This document shows, piece after piece, positions 26,071-36,449 of a stretch of DNA of 64,000 bases. Each line of letters starts with the position of its first letter. Position 1 is the stretch's first letter. The position numbers were made by a program, and so were the translations under genes. The stretch covers positions 1,744,828 to 1,808,827 of the forward strand of contig OY744607.1 of NCBI GenBank assembly GCA_963556255.1, in the 5' to 3' direction. The notes below the pieces were generated by a model that worked only from the letters and a program-made list of their open reading frames with translations, was not told the origin of the DNA and ran no database searches. This stretch comes from Allolobophora icterica (lineage: Eukaryota > Annelida > Clitellata > Crassiclitellata > Lumbricidae).

Positions 26071-26129
26071 GGTAATTGTAAGGTGAATCGTCAACATCAT
26101 AGAAAGGTAAGGTCGACGTTATTAGCCCT

Positions 26130-26235
26130 TGGCAGGCACAAGATGTCGCTAGCACAGGATATTGCCAACAAAGTTCTCAACGGTATTCGACACCTTTTAA
26201 ACGCGTTTCATTTCTGCTATTTATACTTCACTTGC
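26130..26235 (+). repeat. Dispersed repeat A copy
   Basis: Shows GGCACAAGATGTCGCTAG, TATTCGACACCTTTTAAACG and TTTCTGCTATTTATACTTCA. Confidence 0.7.
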
Positions 26236-26284
26236 GTGAATTGTTAGCGGGTCAAAGGTGTAGCCGTTGCTGGAATGCTCGATT

Positions 26285-26681
26285 TCCTAGGTATCTCCAC
26301 TTTCATGATTGAGCAAATATACTGGCTGCCTCCTTTAGACCGTATTCAAATCAAGATTCTCATTCTTGTGCTTAATGCTCAATTGCCATAAGTCTTGCCC
26401 GAGGTATTTATGTGATTATATTCATCGGCCCCATTCTGCTGCCTCGCTTCCTCCTCTCCGTTCTTCTGACCGATTGGACCTGGTTCTCCGTGTCAGGACT
26501 TCAATTGTTCAATCTAGATCCTTTGCCTCTATAGGTCCCTCCCTATGGAATGGTCTTCCTTCCTCTGTCCATTCCTCCATTCTCTTGGGTAATGTTTCTT
26601 CCTCTTTCTCCCACCTCAAAACCTTTTTCTCTCGGGGTCTCTGGCACTGGGAGCGCTTCTGAATGTTCAATGCCGTGAGAA
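26285..26681 (+). mobile_element. Retrotransposon C-terminal remnant, interrupted by a hAT element
   Basis: Encodes YWLPPLDRIQIKILILVLNA, then after a stop PRYLCDYIHRPHSAASLPPL, RSSDRLDLVLRVRT, SFASIGPSLWNGLPSSVHSS and HLKTFFSRG, typical of the end of a CR1/Jockey-like polyprotein. Its tail is cut at CGTGAGAA (26674-26681) by the hAT element and resumes at 28341 with GCGCTTTAGAAATTATCG, a usual retrotransposon 3' end, and ATACA repeats. Confidence 0.8.
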
Positions 26682-28332
26682 TAGGGTTGCCAGATACATG
26701 GGTAGCCAAAGGAGGACACAGAAAGTCGGAAAGAAGGACAAAGGAGGGCGCATTGACTGTTTCACTTCAGAGTCATGGGGTCTGCTCAGTAACCAAGAAA
26801 TTAAGTCACAATGAAAAGCTGCATATAAAATCAACTGAGGTTTTTTATCATAATATTGCTAAGTATTTATTTAACTAGCACCTTGACCATAGATACAGTG
26901 TAATATTACTCAGATCATGGACCAGAAACGTCTGAAAAATAGGGTTAGGCCCTACAATAAAAAAAATAAGTATGTAGATTGGTTAGGGTTACTTAGGGAC
27001 AACATGCGCGTGGAAAGTTGTTAAAAACGGCCACACAGTAATAGCCAGTAGCCCCAGCGGCGTAACCAGGGCTTCACAAAACTTACGCAATTCCAACACC
27101 GAGGGGAGGGATCTGGGGAGGGGGCTGTGCCCCTTCCCCAGGGTAAGAAAAATTTTTGTTTAGGAGTTTGTAATGGTGCATTATGGAGACCATTTTTATG
27201 TTAAAAGTAAGAAAATTTTACATAACTTCTTCGGAAAATTATATAATTTCATAATTTTGTTTTTTCTTAAATTGGCTCAGCTGCCAAGTCCCAGCAACCA
27301 ACGCAGAGACTGGAAACAGACAGACTTAACAAAGAACATCAATAAACTAAAGCATTGAAATTTTCACTTTGTACAATGTAGGCCTCATGGGCGGCGATCC
27401 CGGGGGAGTCGAGGGGACAAGACCCGCATATATTCTGAAGAAACACCAAAAAAGTGAAAAGCGTTTGTTGGCGCGTGAGCGCGAAAACATTTTTTGACCT
27501 CTTTTTTTACCAGATCAGTTCAAAACTCTTTTTTGACAATTAAAGATCGGTTCAAAATTTTTCCCCCACCTATCAAAAAAGATCGCCGCCAGTGGTAGGC
27601 CTACATTCAGTTGTCAGTTTTCTATGCACCGTCAGTCTGTCTACGTTCCCAGGGTCTATAATAAAATTTAAACTAACAGACTAACTATATACCTATCTCC
27701 CACTTCTTAAGAAACGCATAAAAGCGCGCCTGTCCATCGTGACCATAAAACTTAATTTTATAACTGAATATAGTTTCTGCATTGTCAAAGACCAGCGCAT
27801 TGCGTTTATAATTAGGAACGTCAAAAGATCGTAAAACATTTTAAACTTTGTCACGATATCCTATAGGGGTAAATGTTAAGCAGTGCCAACGATAACAGTC
27901 TCTCCGCTACCATGGTGTTGCGTAGATAGGCTCTGTGTCTTAACTACGCTGAATGATCTTTCAGCGCTCGCGGTTGAAACGGGCATAGTTAGGAGAATTT
28001 TTGAATATTGTGTAATTGTTGGAGGCAGGTCATGCAGTGAACTGTGACAAATGCTTGGACTTCTCACTTTTGCTACTGTCAGCAGTTGCTCGTCTCCAGT
28101 TTTCTCTTTATCGTTGCAAAGCATGCGATTTACAAACAGCCAGTTAAAATCTTTGCGCAGTTGCGTAATTGCGTAATGCTAGTTACGCGCCTGAGTAGCC
28201 CTATACAAACATACAAAAAGCCGGACATTTTCCAGGTTTTTAGCTTTGCCTGGCGGACGGAGGACACAATTATTATTATTATTACTATTATTTAGGACAT
28301 GTCCTCCTTTTGCCGGACGTCTGGCAACCATA
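26682..28332 (-). mobile_element. Decayed hAT transposon with 8-bp target duplication
   Basis: The ends are TAGGGTTGCCAGA on the left and TCTGGCAACCATA on the right, 12 of 13 bases inverted. CGTGAGAA lies immediately outside both ends (26674-26681 and 28333-28340), the 8-bp duplication of the hAT superfamily. The 1651-bp interior keeps only a transposase C-terminus on the - strand. The rest is unrecognised and AT-rich. It sits inside the 3' tail of the older retrotransposon at 26285. Confidence 0.88.
27876..28130 (-). pseudogene. hAT transposase C-terminal fragment
   Basis: The - strand frame gives PPTITQYSKILLTMPVSTAS and AERSFSVVKT, the core of the hAT dimerisation domain. It loses the usual continuation after SVVKT. 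No upstream catalytic domain is visible within the element, so it is a relic. Confidence 0.8.
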
Positions 28333-28404
28333 CGTGAGAAGCGCTTTAGAAATTATCGAATACAATACAATAAGGTTGCACAACGGCTCATCTATTATTA
28401 TTAT

Positions 28405-28755
28405 TTATGTAAACGGTCACAAGATGTCGTTAAAGTATTCGATATCGATTAACAAATGCTCGACTATATTCAACACCTTTAAAACGTGTTTCACCTCTGC
28501 TATATATGATCCTCTTGCGTTCAGTCGTAATATGTTCCTGCAATGCCCCAACTGTGGTAGTGCCAGTCCCAAACCTCGAGAAAGAGGAGGGCGACGCCAA
28601 TCGTCTTTGTTATGATAAAGTACCGTTAAACAGAAACTAAGCAACCACTGCTCGTACTCTAGCAGTGCCAATCCCAATCCTCGAGAAAGGAGGAGGGTGA
28701 CGCTAATCGTCTTTGTTATGATATAGTGTCGTAAAACAGCAACTAACTAGCCAAT
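28405..28755 (+). repeat. Repeat A copy followed by two repeat B copies
   Basis: Repeat A (GTCACAAGATGTCGTTAAAG, ATATTCAACACCTTTAAAAC) spans about 28410-28530. Repeat B copies follow at about 28555-28635 and 28655-28745, each with GGAGGGYGACGC and CGTCTTTGTTATGAT. Confidence 0.7.
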
Positions 28756-28872
28756 CGTAAATGACAAAGCAATTGTCGTGAAACTTGTATCTATTCCGTC
28801 GTAGGAGCATAAAATTCTTCTCACGCGAGACGAGATCGACCTCCATAAGTCTGCCACAATTAGTCACGAATT

Positions 28873-29341
<469 letters not shown>

Positions 29342-29354
29342 AATACTGCTCATG

Positions 29355-29745
29355 GTTTATCTGGCCCCAGACTTCACGACGTGGTGCGCGCATCCACGGT
29401 GGCCAGAATGTTATACGCTGCACCGGCATGGTGGGGATACGCTGGTCAGCAAGAAAGGAGAAGGCTCCAGTCCGTTATGGATAGACTGACCCGCCAGCGA
29501 TACCTCCCATGTAATAATCCAGCAATTGAACAACTTAGCCGCCATGCTGTCATGATGCTGATGTTGCCCTGTTTTCGGCAGTCCATTGCAATCCAGGTCA
29601 TGTCATGCACGAGCTGCTTCCATCTGTTAAGCCGAGGGTTTATGGTCTAAGGCCTAGATCCCATGACAGGGCTTTACCGCAAGCCGACAACAGCATGAGA
29701 AAAACCTTTATTGTCAGAATGCTGTATACTTACTAACCAACCGGA
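29355..29745 (+). mobile_element. Retrotransposon C-terminal remnant
   Basis: Encodes LHDVVRASTVARMLYAAPAW and WGYAGQQERRRLQSVMDRLT with RQRYLP, then shifts frame. Later blocks include a HVMHELLP-like and a PRVYGLRPRSHD-like segment. It is a close relative of the remnants in introns 2 of copies 1 and 2. It starts directly at the trinucleotide array. Confidence 0.75.
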
Positions 29746-29751
29746 CCTATG

Positions 29752-29822
<71 letters not shown>
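29752..29822. repeat. (AT)n microsatellite
   Basis: About 65 bases of AT. Confidence 0.95.
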
Positions 29823-29824
<2 letters not shown>

Positions 29825-29829
29825 AATTT

Positions 29830-30215
29830 CTCTTCCGTCAGGCCGGGGCCGACGATGAGTCCTCAACTTGACGTCTCCAAGTTTTTCTGTTCTGTTTAGG
29901 TACATAGTAGTTTCTTGGTCTTTTTACCAGATGGTGACCAATCCTCTTCTGGCAGGGTAAGGAAGCCGGTGGGCCAGTTATGGCCTCATGCGCCCTCAGG
30001 TGTCCTTCCAACACCTGCCTCCTGCGTTGGCCAGCTATTTTCGGGGTTCCCAGTGAGCCTGTCCACCTCGCGAGTCGCCCAAGGTGGTCCTTCAGTCCAG
30101 GGCTTTCACCACTGGACTTTCACCACTGATGGCATAGCCCCACCGGGCAATCCCCTACTTAGCTGTTCACCCCCCCCCCCCCACAGCGGTGAGGTGCAGG
30201 TAGGACTTTGGGGGG
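29830..30215. other. GC-rich segment between AT arrays, unrecognised
   Basis: Includes a run of about 13 C near 30170-30182. No protein pattern could be named in any frame. It could be a retrotransposon UTR. Confidence 0.3.
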
Positions 30216-30288
30216 AATATATATATATATGTATATATATATACATATATTATGGTTAATGCTATGTATATATATATATACCAATGTA

Positions 30289-31271
30289 CACCGTGTCTCA
30301 AAATAAACTGTGCAAAATTGTTTCTGTCAGAACTTCGTCAAATTTCCACCAATTTTAATAATGTTTGGTAGGTAAATGGCAAAATGGCTGAAATTTTATG
30401 CTATACATAAATTTTCCACCTCACCTGACTCACGTCATCGCACTGCCTTGTTAAACACAGATGTGCCAATTTCTTATATAAGGCTTAAACCTTATTACAT
30501 GCAACAAACTATCTGACGACTTAATTAGCACGCAGTAAAGTAAAATATGGTTTACTTAGCAGGGTTTTTAATTGTTATGACAGATCTGCTTAAAAGTGTT
30601 AGAATTGGTGCGCGAAATGTGCCCCGCTTACACGGACACAAGCGCTTAGATGGCAACGCCACTGACTGATAGCAGCATCAACGATCGACTGGTCAAAGCG
30701 CGCCCAATCGTCAATCAGACGCATTTTGAGTTCGTCGACGTTGGCTATCCTGGAGCGGTAAACCTTTTCCTGCAGCACACTCCATATGCTATAGTCGACT
30801 GGGTTAAGATCCGGTGAATTCGGCGGCCACAGTGTTGGAGGCATGAAGTCGGGCGTTTCTCGCTCAAGGAAAGAGACAGTGTCGCGTGCTCGATGCGCCG
30901 GGGCGCCATCCTGTTGAAAGAGAAAAAACTCGCCCTGGGATATCCGGCGTATGTCTGGCAGTAGCTTCTGGGCAAGAAGGTTGTCGCGATAGTAGGCCCC
31001 ATTCACACTGACACCTGTCTCGATGAAATGGATTCAGTGCAGCCAAGTTTCGAGACGTTAGTTGTTAAAATTTAAGCGTTATATAAGAAATTGGTACATC
31101 TGTGTTTAACAAGGTAGTGCGGTGACATGAGTCAGGTGAGGTGGAAAATTTATGTATAGCATAAAATTTCAGCCATTTTGCCATCTACCTACCAAAAATT
31201 TTTAAAATTGATGGAAATTTGACGAAGTTCTGACAGAAACAATTTTGCACAGTTTATTTTGAGACACGGTG
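30289..31271 (-). mobile_element. Internally deleted mariner-type transposon with ~200-bp inverted repeats
   Basis: The ends are CACCGTGTCTCAAAATAAAC and its inverse, with TA duplicated outside (30287-30288, 31272-31273). The inverted repeats extend about 200 bases (30289-30490 against 31070-31271) with scattered differences. The 983-bp element holds only the C-terminal part of a transposase on the - strand. Size and missing 5' coding suggest a non-autonomous deletion derivative. Confidence 0.9.
30599..31040 (-). pseudogene. Tc1/mariner transposase C-terminal fragment
   Basis: The frame reads FIETGVSVNGAYYRDNLL, then FLFQQDGAPAHRARDT, LWPPNSPDLNPVDYSIW and a normal C-terminus. The last two acidic residues (D of QQDG and D of PVDY) are 37 residues apart, the DD37D spacing of one mariner subgroup. 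The DNA-binding domain and first catalytic Asp are missing. Confidence 0.88.
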
Positions 31272-31319
31272 TATATATATACCAATGTATGTTTGTTTAT
31301 TAACTTTAGAAGATCTATT

Positions 31320-31520
31320 TAACAGACGTTGTTCACCAGAGTGCTGTTTGGCAGCTGGTTTAATCAAGAATATACTTACTTACTTACTTACGTACTTACT
31401 TACTAAATATGTCGTTAGACACTGGATATTGACAACAGAGCGCTCAACTAAATTCGACACCTTTTTAACGTGTTTCATTACTGCTATTTATAATTCCTTG
31501 CTTTTAATCTTAGGATGTGT
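31320..31520 (+). repeat. Retrotransposon tail (ACTT)n and repeat A copy
   Basis: GGTTTAATCAAGAATATACT passes into ACTT units, like the tails near 4110, 11910 and 62820. Repeat A blocks follow (AATATGTCGTTAGACACTGG, AAATTCGACACC). Confidence 0.55.
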
Positions 31521-31639
31521 CGCTCCGACGATGTATTATATCTTTACTATAGTAAGTGAAGTCGAAGTCAACGGTCATTTTCAACCACTACATGTCATTA
31601 AACTAACAACAACAACAAACAACAACAACAATAACATTA

Positions 31640-31842
31640 TTATTATAATTAATTACTATTATTATTATTATTATTATTTTTTTTTTTTTTGCCCCGGGGT
31701 ATCAAGGATCCCCCAGGTAGATAAAAAATTGTCCGGAGACATATAAAAGAATATATTATTATTATTTATTATTTATTATTATTATTATAAATAAAATCGC
31801 CCGAGGTACGAAAATCCCTCAGGCTCTAAGAAACTATTATTA

Positions 31843-31913
<71 letters not shown>

Positions 31914-31914
31914 G
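31640..31914. repeat. ATT-rich arrays
   Basis: ATT runs at 31640-31680, 31750-31790 and 31837-31914, separated by two short segments each containing a CCC(C)AGG or CCCTCAGG block. Confidence 0.85.
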
Positions 31915-31923
31915 TCAAGGTTC

Positions 31924-32233
31924 TGTTCACTCATAAAATCGAGTTCCACGCCGCTGCCTCCGTTAAGAAGGCGATGGATATCGACGGCTTTGTTGTTCTT
32001 TGGCTCCGGGCAGCTTTGACATGGCGCCTTGGAAAGCCACTGCGTTGAAACGCTGCACCATCACCGATAGGCTCTTGAATAGGAAGTTTGTTTCGCGGGA
32101 GTCATCGGTGGTTTTCGACAGCCGGCGACCAATTTCCGATAGAAAGGCGAGGCCCTCTCTGTTAAGGGGACCGAAGGTTTCCACAGCTACAGGTATGAAG
32201 ATGTATCGCTTCTGTAGCTCAGAGTATTTGATG
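31924..32233 (-). mobile_element. RLE retrotransposon 3' fragment, 5'-truncated
   Basis: The - strand frame gives FIPVAVETFGPLNREGLAFL, then a segment with TTDDSRETNFLFKSL and QRFNAVAFQGAM. It aligns with the end of the protein at 59704-61371. TAA on the coding strand lies on both sides. Confidence 0.8.
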
Positions 32234-32360
<127 letters not shown>

Positions 32361-32553
32361 GTTCGTGCCCTTGGCTTTCGAGACTTTAGGCCCGATCGGC
32401 AACATAGACCCAGACTTTTTAACAGACTTGGATCGCAACCGAAATGTATAGACTACAGAAAACAATCGGGAGACATGCTTCTTGTTGTTACGGCTCTATA
32501 TAACCACCCAACGCTTTAACTCGGTGGCTTTTCACGGCACTTTAGTTGAGTGA
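32361..32553 (+). mobile_element. RLE retrotransposon 3' fragment, opposite orientation
   Basis: The + frame gives FVPLAFETLGPIGNIDPDF, a stop, then RETCFLLLRLYITTQRFNSV and AFHGTLVE. Its 5' break abuts the TTA array shared with the - strand fragment at 31924-32233, so the two lie head to head. Confidence 0.8.
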
Positions 32554-32608
32554 GACCTGAAGGAGATGTAGCAATTGCAGAAAAACCTTGGTTGTATTTT
32601 GTCTCCTC

Positions 32609-32863
32609 CAGTGCTTTTTTCTAGAAAAAAAGGTTCCGGAACTGAACAATTATGGGAGGGCTAAAATCCCGAGAAAAACGGGATTGGGGGGTCGGGTGGG
32701 GTCTCAACAAACACTGAAAACAGTTCAAAACACTTAAATTATTTTTAAAATAGCTAAATTGTTGTTGTTATTTTTAAAATAAGAAGAAACATTTTTAGTA
32801 GGCCCTACCTGAAAAAATGTGCCGGACCGCCGTTCCGGTGCGTTCCGGCTGAAAAAAGCACTG
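32609..32863. mobile_element. Small inverted-repeat element (MITE-like)
   Basis: The ends CAGTGCTTTTTTC and GAAAAAAGCACTG are perfect inverses over 13 bases, 255 bp apart. Flanks match in only 5 of 8 positions, so a target duplication is not clear. Inside are GC-rich GTTCCGG motifs near both ends. Confidence 0.6.
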
Positions 32864-33374
32864 GTACTCTCCTGAAAAAAGAATAATATTAATAGTAATA
32901 ATAATGTCAAAAAAATAATATAACGAGTATTTTACTTGTTTTGATTTAACACTAAATACTAACATGTATTTTAGCGATACAGCCTGCATTTAGGCCTACA
33001 ATAAAACAGCAAAGGCTATTTTCACAACCAACAGTGGAGAAAGCGTCCAGACAAGAAACGAATGGAAATAATCCCAGCAAAAAAACTGGAATGATAAGAA
33101 AAACTACGAGAGGAAGCTTTTACCGTCGCCAGCGACTCAAAAGTCACCATGAGACTGTGTTAAATTGTGATCGTTAACGGTTCTGGCTGACACAGATGTC
33201 GTTAAAAACAGGATGGAGAAATTATCAATTTAAACACCTTTTAAAAAACAGCTTACGATGCTATATAGAGGTGTTCACAGCGTTTGATTATTGCATCTAT
33301 CAATCACGACATCCATTGAAAGAGGAAACTCGATCTCGGTTATCATTATTAAAGTAATAATAATCTGCATAATT

Positions 33375-33398
33375 ATATATATATATATTGGTTGGTGA

Positions 33399-33429
<31 letters not shown>

Positions 33430-33438
33430 TGGTTGGTG

Positions 33439-33510
<72 letters not shown>
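33375..33510. repeat. (AT)n with TTGGTTGGTGAT interruptions
   Basis: AT arrays with two copies of TTGGTTGGTGATATGTATAT. The LTR element begins inside this AT tract. Confidence 0.9.
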
Positions 33511-33511
<1 letters not shown>

Positions 33512-33915
33512 GTTATATGAATATGTTATATGAATATTTTATATGTTGAACGATTAGAGAAACAGAAGGGAAGGAAGAAGAAGATAGAGAAGGATACTCT
33601 GTGGGAGTGTGTGTGTCGTTGATTAGAGAAATAGAAGGGATGGTCGAAGAGTGAGAAGGAGACTCTGTGGGAGTATGTTTGTGTGTTTGGTTGCTTGTCC
33701 TAAGGATGGACTTGTTAGATGTTTCTGAGTGTTGTTTGGTGTATGTCTGAGTGTGGTTTTCAAAGGTTATATAAGGCAGCCCGAAGGGGGCGTGGAGAGG
33801 TCAGACGGAGATTAGAGAAAAGAAAGAAGAAGTTTTATGTTGAAAACGACCGTTTTGTTCTCTTTCTACATTAAACATCGAGCGACATATATAAAACTAT
33901 AAGGGACCTCTGACA
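33511..33915 (+). repeat. 5' LTR
   Basis: A TG...CA-bounded LTR. TATATAA at 33768-33774 is a plausible TATA box, and ATTAAA about 40 bases before the end may be the polyadenylation signal. It is identical by eye to 35817-36221. Confidence 0.9.
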
Positions 33916-33916
33916 A

Positions 33917-34687
33917 ATGGGGGCTCGTGCCGAAAGTGATGATTTTTCATTTAATTGTAGAGACGGTGATGTCGAGGATAGTCGAAGTCGAGTTTATGGT
34001 CTACGACGCTGGTCGCAGTCGGTCGAAAGTCGAAGACGTTGGTCCAATTCTGTCAGTCGTTACGGCACGTGGTCGAACTACAGCGCGGGTGGTCTGAGGT
34101 CGGTCGGAGACGGTCAACACGCCTGGTCAAGCTCGCTGGTTGGTGGTGGCCGTGTAAATTCAACTTCCATCGCGGGTAGTCGAGTGGAACACCTGAGGTC
34201 AGTCGAGGATGGTCGTCGGGAGAGAATTCGGTCGGAGGCGTATGCTTCTGAGCGATGGTATCCACCATGTGACCGGTCGTCGGAAAGACGTCCGTTCAGA
34301 CAGGCGTATGATTCTGTACCTGCGTACGCTCCTGGTTTTCGTTCTGGTCAGCGGGAGGGACGAGGACGAGCGAGTGTCTTTGAAGAGTTTTTTCGCGTTC
34401 CTCCGATGTCGCAGAACGTCGTGGCTCGGTTAACTCGTCCTGGTGTCGACGGACAACTGTCTGCATTACGCGAAGAAAGGTTGTCAGCGGGACACGTGTT
34501 TAACCGGTCGACGGGCCATGGACGGTCTATTGAACGGTCTACTGAACGGTCTAATGAACGGTCAACTGAACGGTCTAATGAACGGTCAGGTATATCTGCA
34601 GAAAATACTCCCAATGTGAATACAGGTTTATATACACCTTACTACTGTGAGTGTGGTCGAAGAGTTGAATACGGTGGTTGGGACTAA
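33917..34687 (+). CDS. Orphan Arg/Ser-rich ORF of the LTR element
   Basis: Encodes 256 residues. The ATG lies two bases after the 5' LTR and overlaps the primer binding site (ATGGGGGCTCGTGCC gives MGARA). The protein is rich in Arg, Ser and Gly, has many RS, SR and WS pairs, and near the C-terminus repeats ERSTERSNERSTERSNERS. It ends with a YYCECGRRVEYGG segment. No gag, zinc-knuckle or enzyme motif is recognisable. A basic, unstructured, RNA-binding gag substitute is a reasonable guess from composition. It could also be translated from a later ATG. No relative is known to me. Confidence 0.65.
   Translation: MGARAESDDFSFNCRDGDVEDSRSRVYGLRRWSQSVESRRRWSNSVSRYGTWSNYSAGGLRSVGDGQHAWSSSLVGGGRVNSTSIAGSRVEHLRSVEDGRRERIRSEAYASERWYPPCDRSSERRPFRQAYDSVPAYAPGFRSGQREGRGRASVFEEFFRVPPMSQNVVARLTRPGVDGQLSALREERLSAGHVFNRSTGHGRSIERSTERSNERSTERSNERSGISAENTPNVNTGLYTPYYCECGRRVEYGGWD
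33918..33935 (+). promoter_or_regulatory. Primer binding site (tRNA-Pro-like)
   Basis: TGGGGGCTCGTGCC begins two bases after the LTR. Its first 11 bases match the tRNA-Pro 3' complement used by many retroelements (TGGGGGCTCGT). Confidence 0.7.
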
Positions 34688-35280
34688 GATATGTGTAGTC
34701 GTGAATGCGAAAATAATTAGTTGAATAGTTTCGTGTGATATGGACTAAGTTTTTTTAATAGGTTTTTTTTAAATCAGTGAGTGATAAGAGTTCAGGAATG
34801 TTAGGTGAACTAGTCAGAAAATGCTTGCTGTGTTATTTTGCTAATAGTTTGGTTGAAGGAGAATTTAGTATTTCAATAGCTCCGTGTGGTTATTTTACAT
34901 TTTTAGATAGACAGAAGTTTTTTTTTCCCATTTATTCATGAGGTGTCTTTAAGGAGTTATAAGATACGTTTGATGTTCTATCTGAATAGGTGAAGTATAG
35001 AATCAGTCTGTTGAAATTTACAGTCTGTTGAAATTGACAGTCTGTTGAAATTTACAAGAGTAGGTTTGAGCATCATATTTTCTTGGTAACATGGAAGAAA
35101 CAAGGAATATAGCGGCTTATTTCTAGTGAGAGTAGAGATAGGTTTTGAAGTGTTAGTGGGTTTAGTCTGTTATAATGAATGCCCGTGAGAGGAGCTTTAT
35201 TATTTTGAACCTGTGGCAGAGGTTGTTTTTTATTATTGCCATAGAGCACTGTTTTTTTGAAAGAGTTTGGAGACATAGCA

Positions 35281-35670
35281 TGTCCGACTGGGCCGTGAGC
35301 AATAGGTTAGTGAAGGCAGCCTTTGTAGCTATTTGTTATAGTCTGTATTAACAGATCTGCTAGTGCCACGAGCTTTTGAATGAAAATGTGTGAATATATT
35401 TTGCCTGATCCATGTGACAGGATAAAACAAAATCTTTTGAATAGTTTTTGATGGGTTCGACTGATATAACATTGTTTGCCTTATTTCTTATGATGGTTAT
35501 GTTCGAATGGGCAGTGAGCAATAGGTTAGTGAGGGCAGCCTTTGTAGCTATTTGTTATAGTCTGTATTAACAGATCTGCTAGTGCCACGTGCTTTTGAAT
35601 GAAAAATAAGCGAATATGTTTTGCCTGATCCATGTGACAGGATAAGCGAAATCGTTTGAATAGTTTTTGC
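35281..35670 (+). repeat. Internal ~170-bp direct duplication in the LTR element
   Basis: Segments 35281-35451 and 35501-35670 share GTGAGCAATAGGTTAGTGA, TTTGTAGCTATTTGTTATAG, TAACAGATCTGCTAGTGCCA and TTTGCCTGATCCATGTGACA in the same order with few differences. Neither is coding. Confidence 0.85.
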
Positions 35671-35803
35671 GTTCGAATGATGCACTACGGTGTGCATTGT
35701 TTCTTACATTGTTTCTTACTATTCAAAGTGGTTGTTGATTGTATATTAGGTTTGATTTAATGATGTTGCATTGTATCGGAAACCTACTGGTTTCCTCTGT
35801 TGT

Positions 35804-35816
35804 AAGAGGCGGGATA
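35804..35816 (+). promoter_or_regulatory. Polypurine-tract-like site
   Basis: AAGAGGCGGGATA lies immediately before the 3' LTR. Confidence 0.5.
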
Positions 35817-36221
35817 TGTTATATGAATATGTTATATGAATATTTTATATGTTGAACGATTAGAGAAACAGAAGGGAAGGAAGAAGAAGATAGAGAAGGA
35901 TACTCTGTGGGAGTGTGTGTGTCGTTGATTAGAGAAATAGAAGGGATGGTCGAAGAGTGAGAAGGAGACTCTGTGGGAGTATGTTTGTGTGTTTGGTTGC
36001 TTGTCCTAAGGATGGACTTGTTAGATGTTTCTGAGTGTTGTTTGGTGTATGTCTGAGTGTGGTTTTCAAAGGTTATATAAGGCAGCCCGAAGGGGGCGTG
36101 GAGAGGTCAGACGGAGATTAGAGAAAAGAAAGAAGAAGTTTTATGTTGAAAACGACCGTTTTGTTCTCTTTCTACATTAAACATCGAGCGACATATATAA
36201 AACTATAAGGGACCTCTGACA
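35817..36221 (+). repeat. 3' LTR
   Basis: Same 405 bases as the 5' LTR. It is followed at once by AT repeat DNA. Confidence 0.9.
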
Positions 36222-36239
36222 ATATATATATATATATAT

Positions 36240-36440
36240 ATATATGACGATCACGCTGACGATGACGATGACGACGACGATGACGATAATGATGATGATG
36301 ATGATGACGATGATGAACGATATATATATATGTATATATGCATGTGTGTATGTATGTGTGTGTGTATGTGATGATAATAATAATAATATTGATTTATGTG
36401 CGTAGGCCTATAATGTATCTATGTATGAATGTACGTATGT
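36240..36440. repeat. GAC/GAT, AT and TATG microsatellites
   Basis: Short imperfect arrays, non-coding. Confidence 0.8.
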
Positions 36441-36449
36441 GTGTAAATT

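Larger units (their letters stand above)
33511..36221 (+). mobile_element. Non-autonomous LTR retrotransposon, 2711 bp
   Basis: Two direct repeats of 405 bp (33511-33915 and 35817-36221) each begin TGTT and end GACA. I see no difference between them, which implies recent insertion. The interior (1901 bp) has a tRNA-Pro-like primer binding site at 33918, a purine-rich stretch before the 3' LTR (35804-35816) and one orphan open frame. There is no protease, reverse transcriptase, RNase H or integrase. It must be mobilised in trans. It inserted into an AT microsatellite, so the target duplication cannot be defined. Confidence 0.9.

Noticed and set aside
33917..34687. Host SR-type splicing factor
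   Set aside because: The Arg/Ser-rich frame lies wholly between two identical LTRs and starts in the primer binding site, so it belongs to the element.
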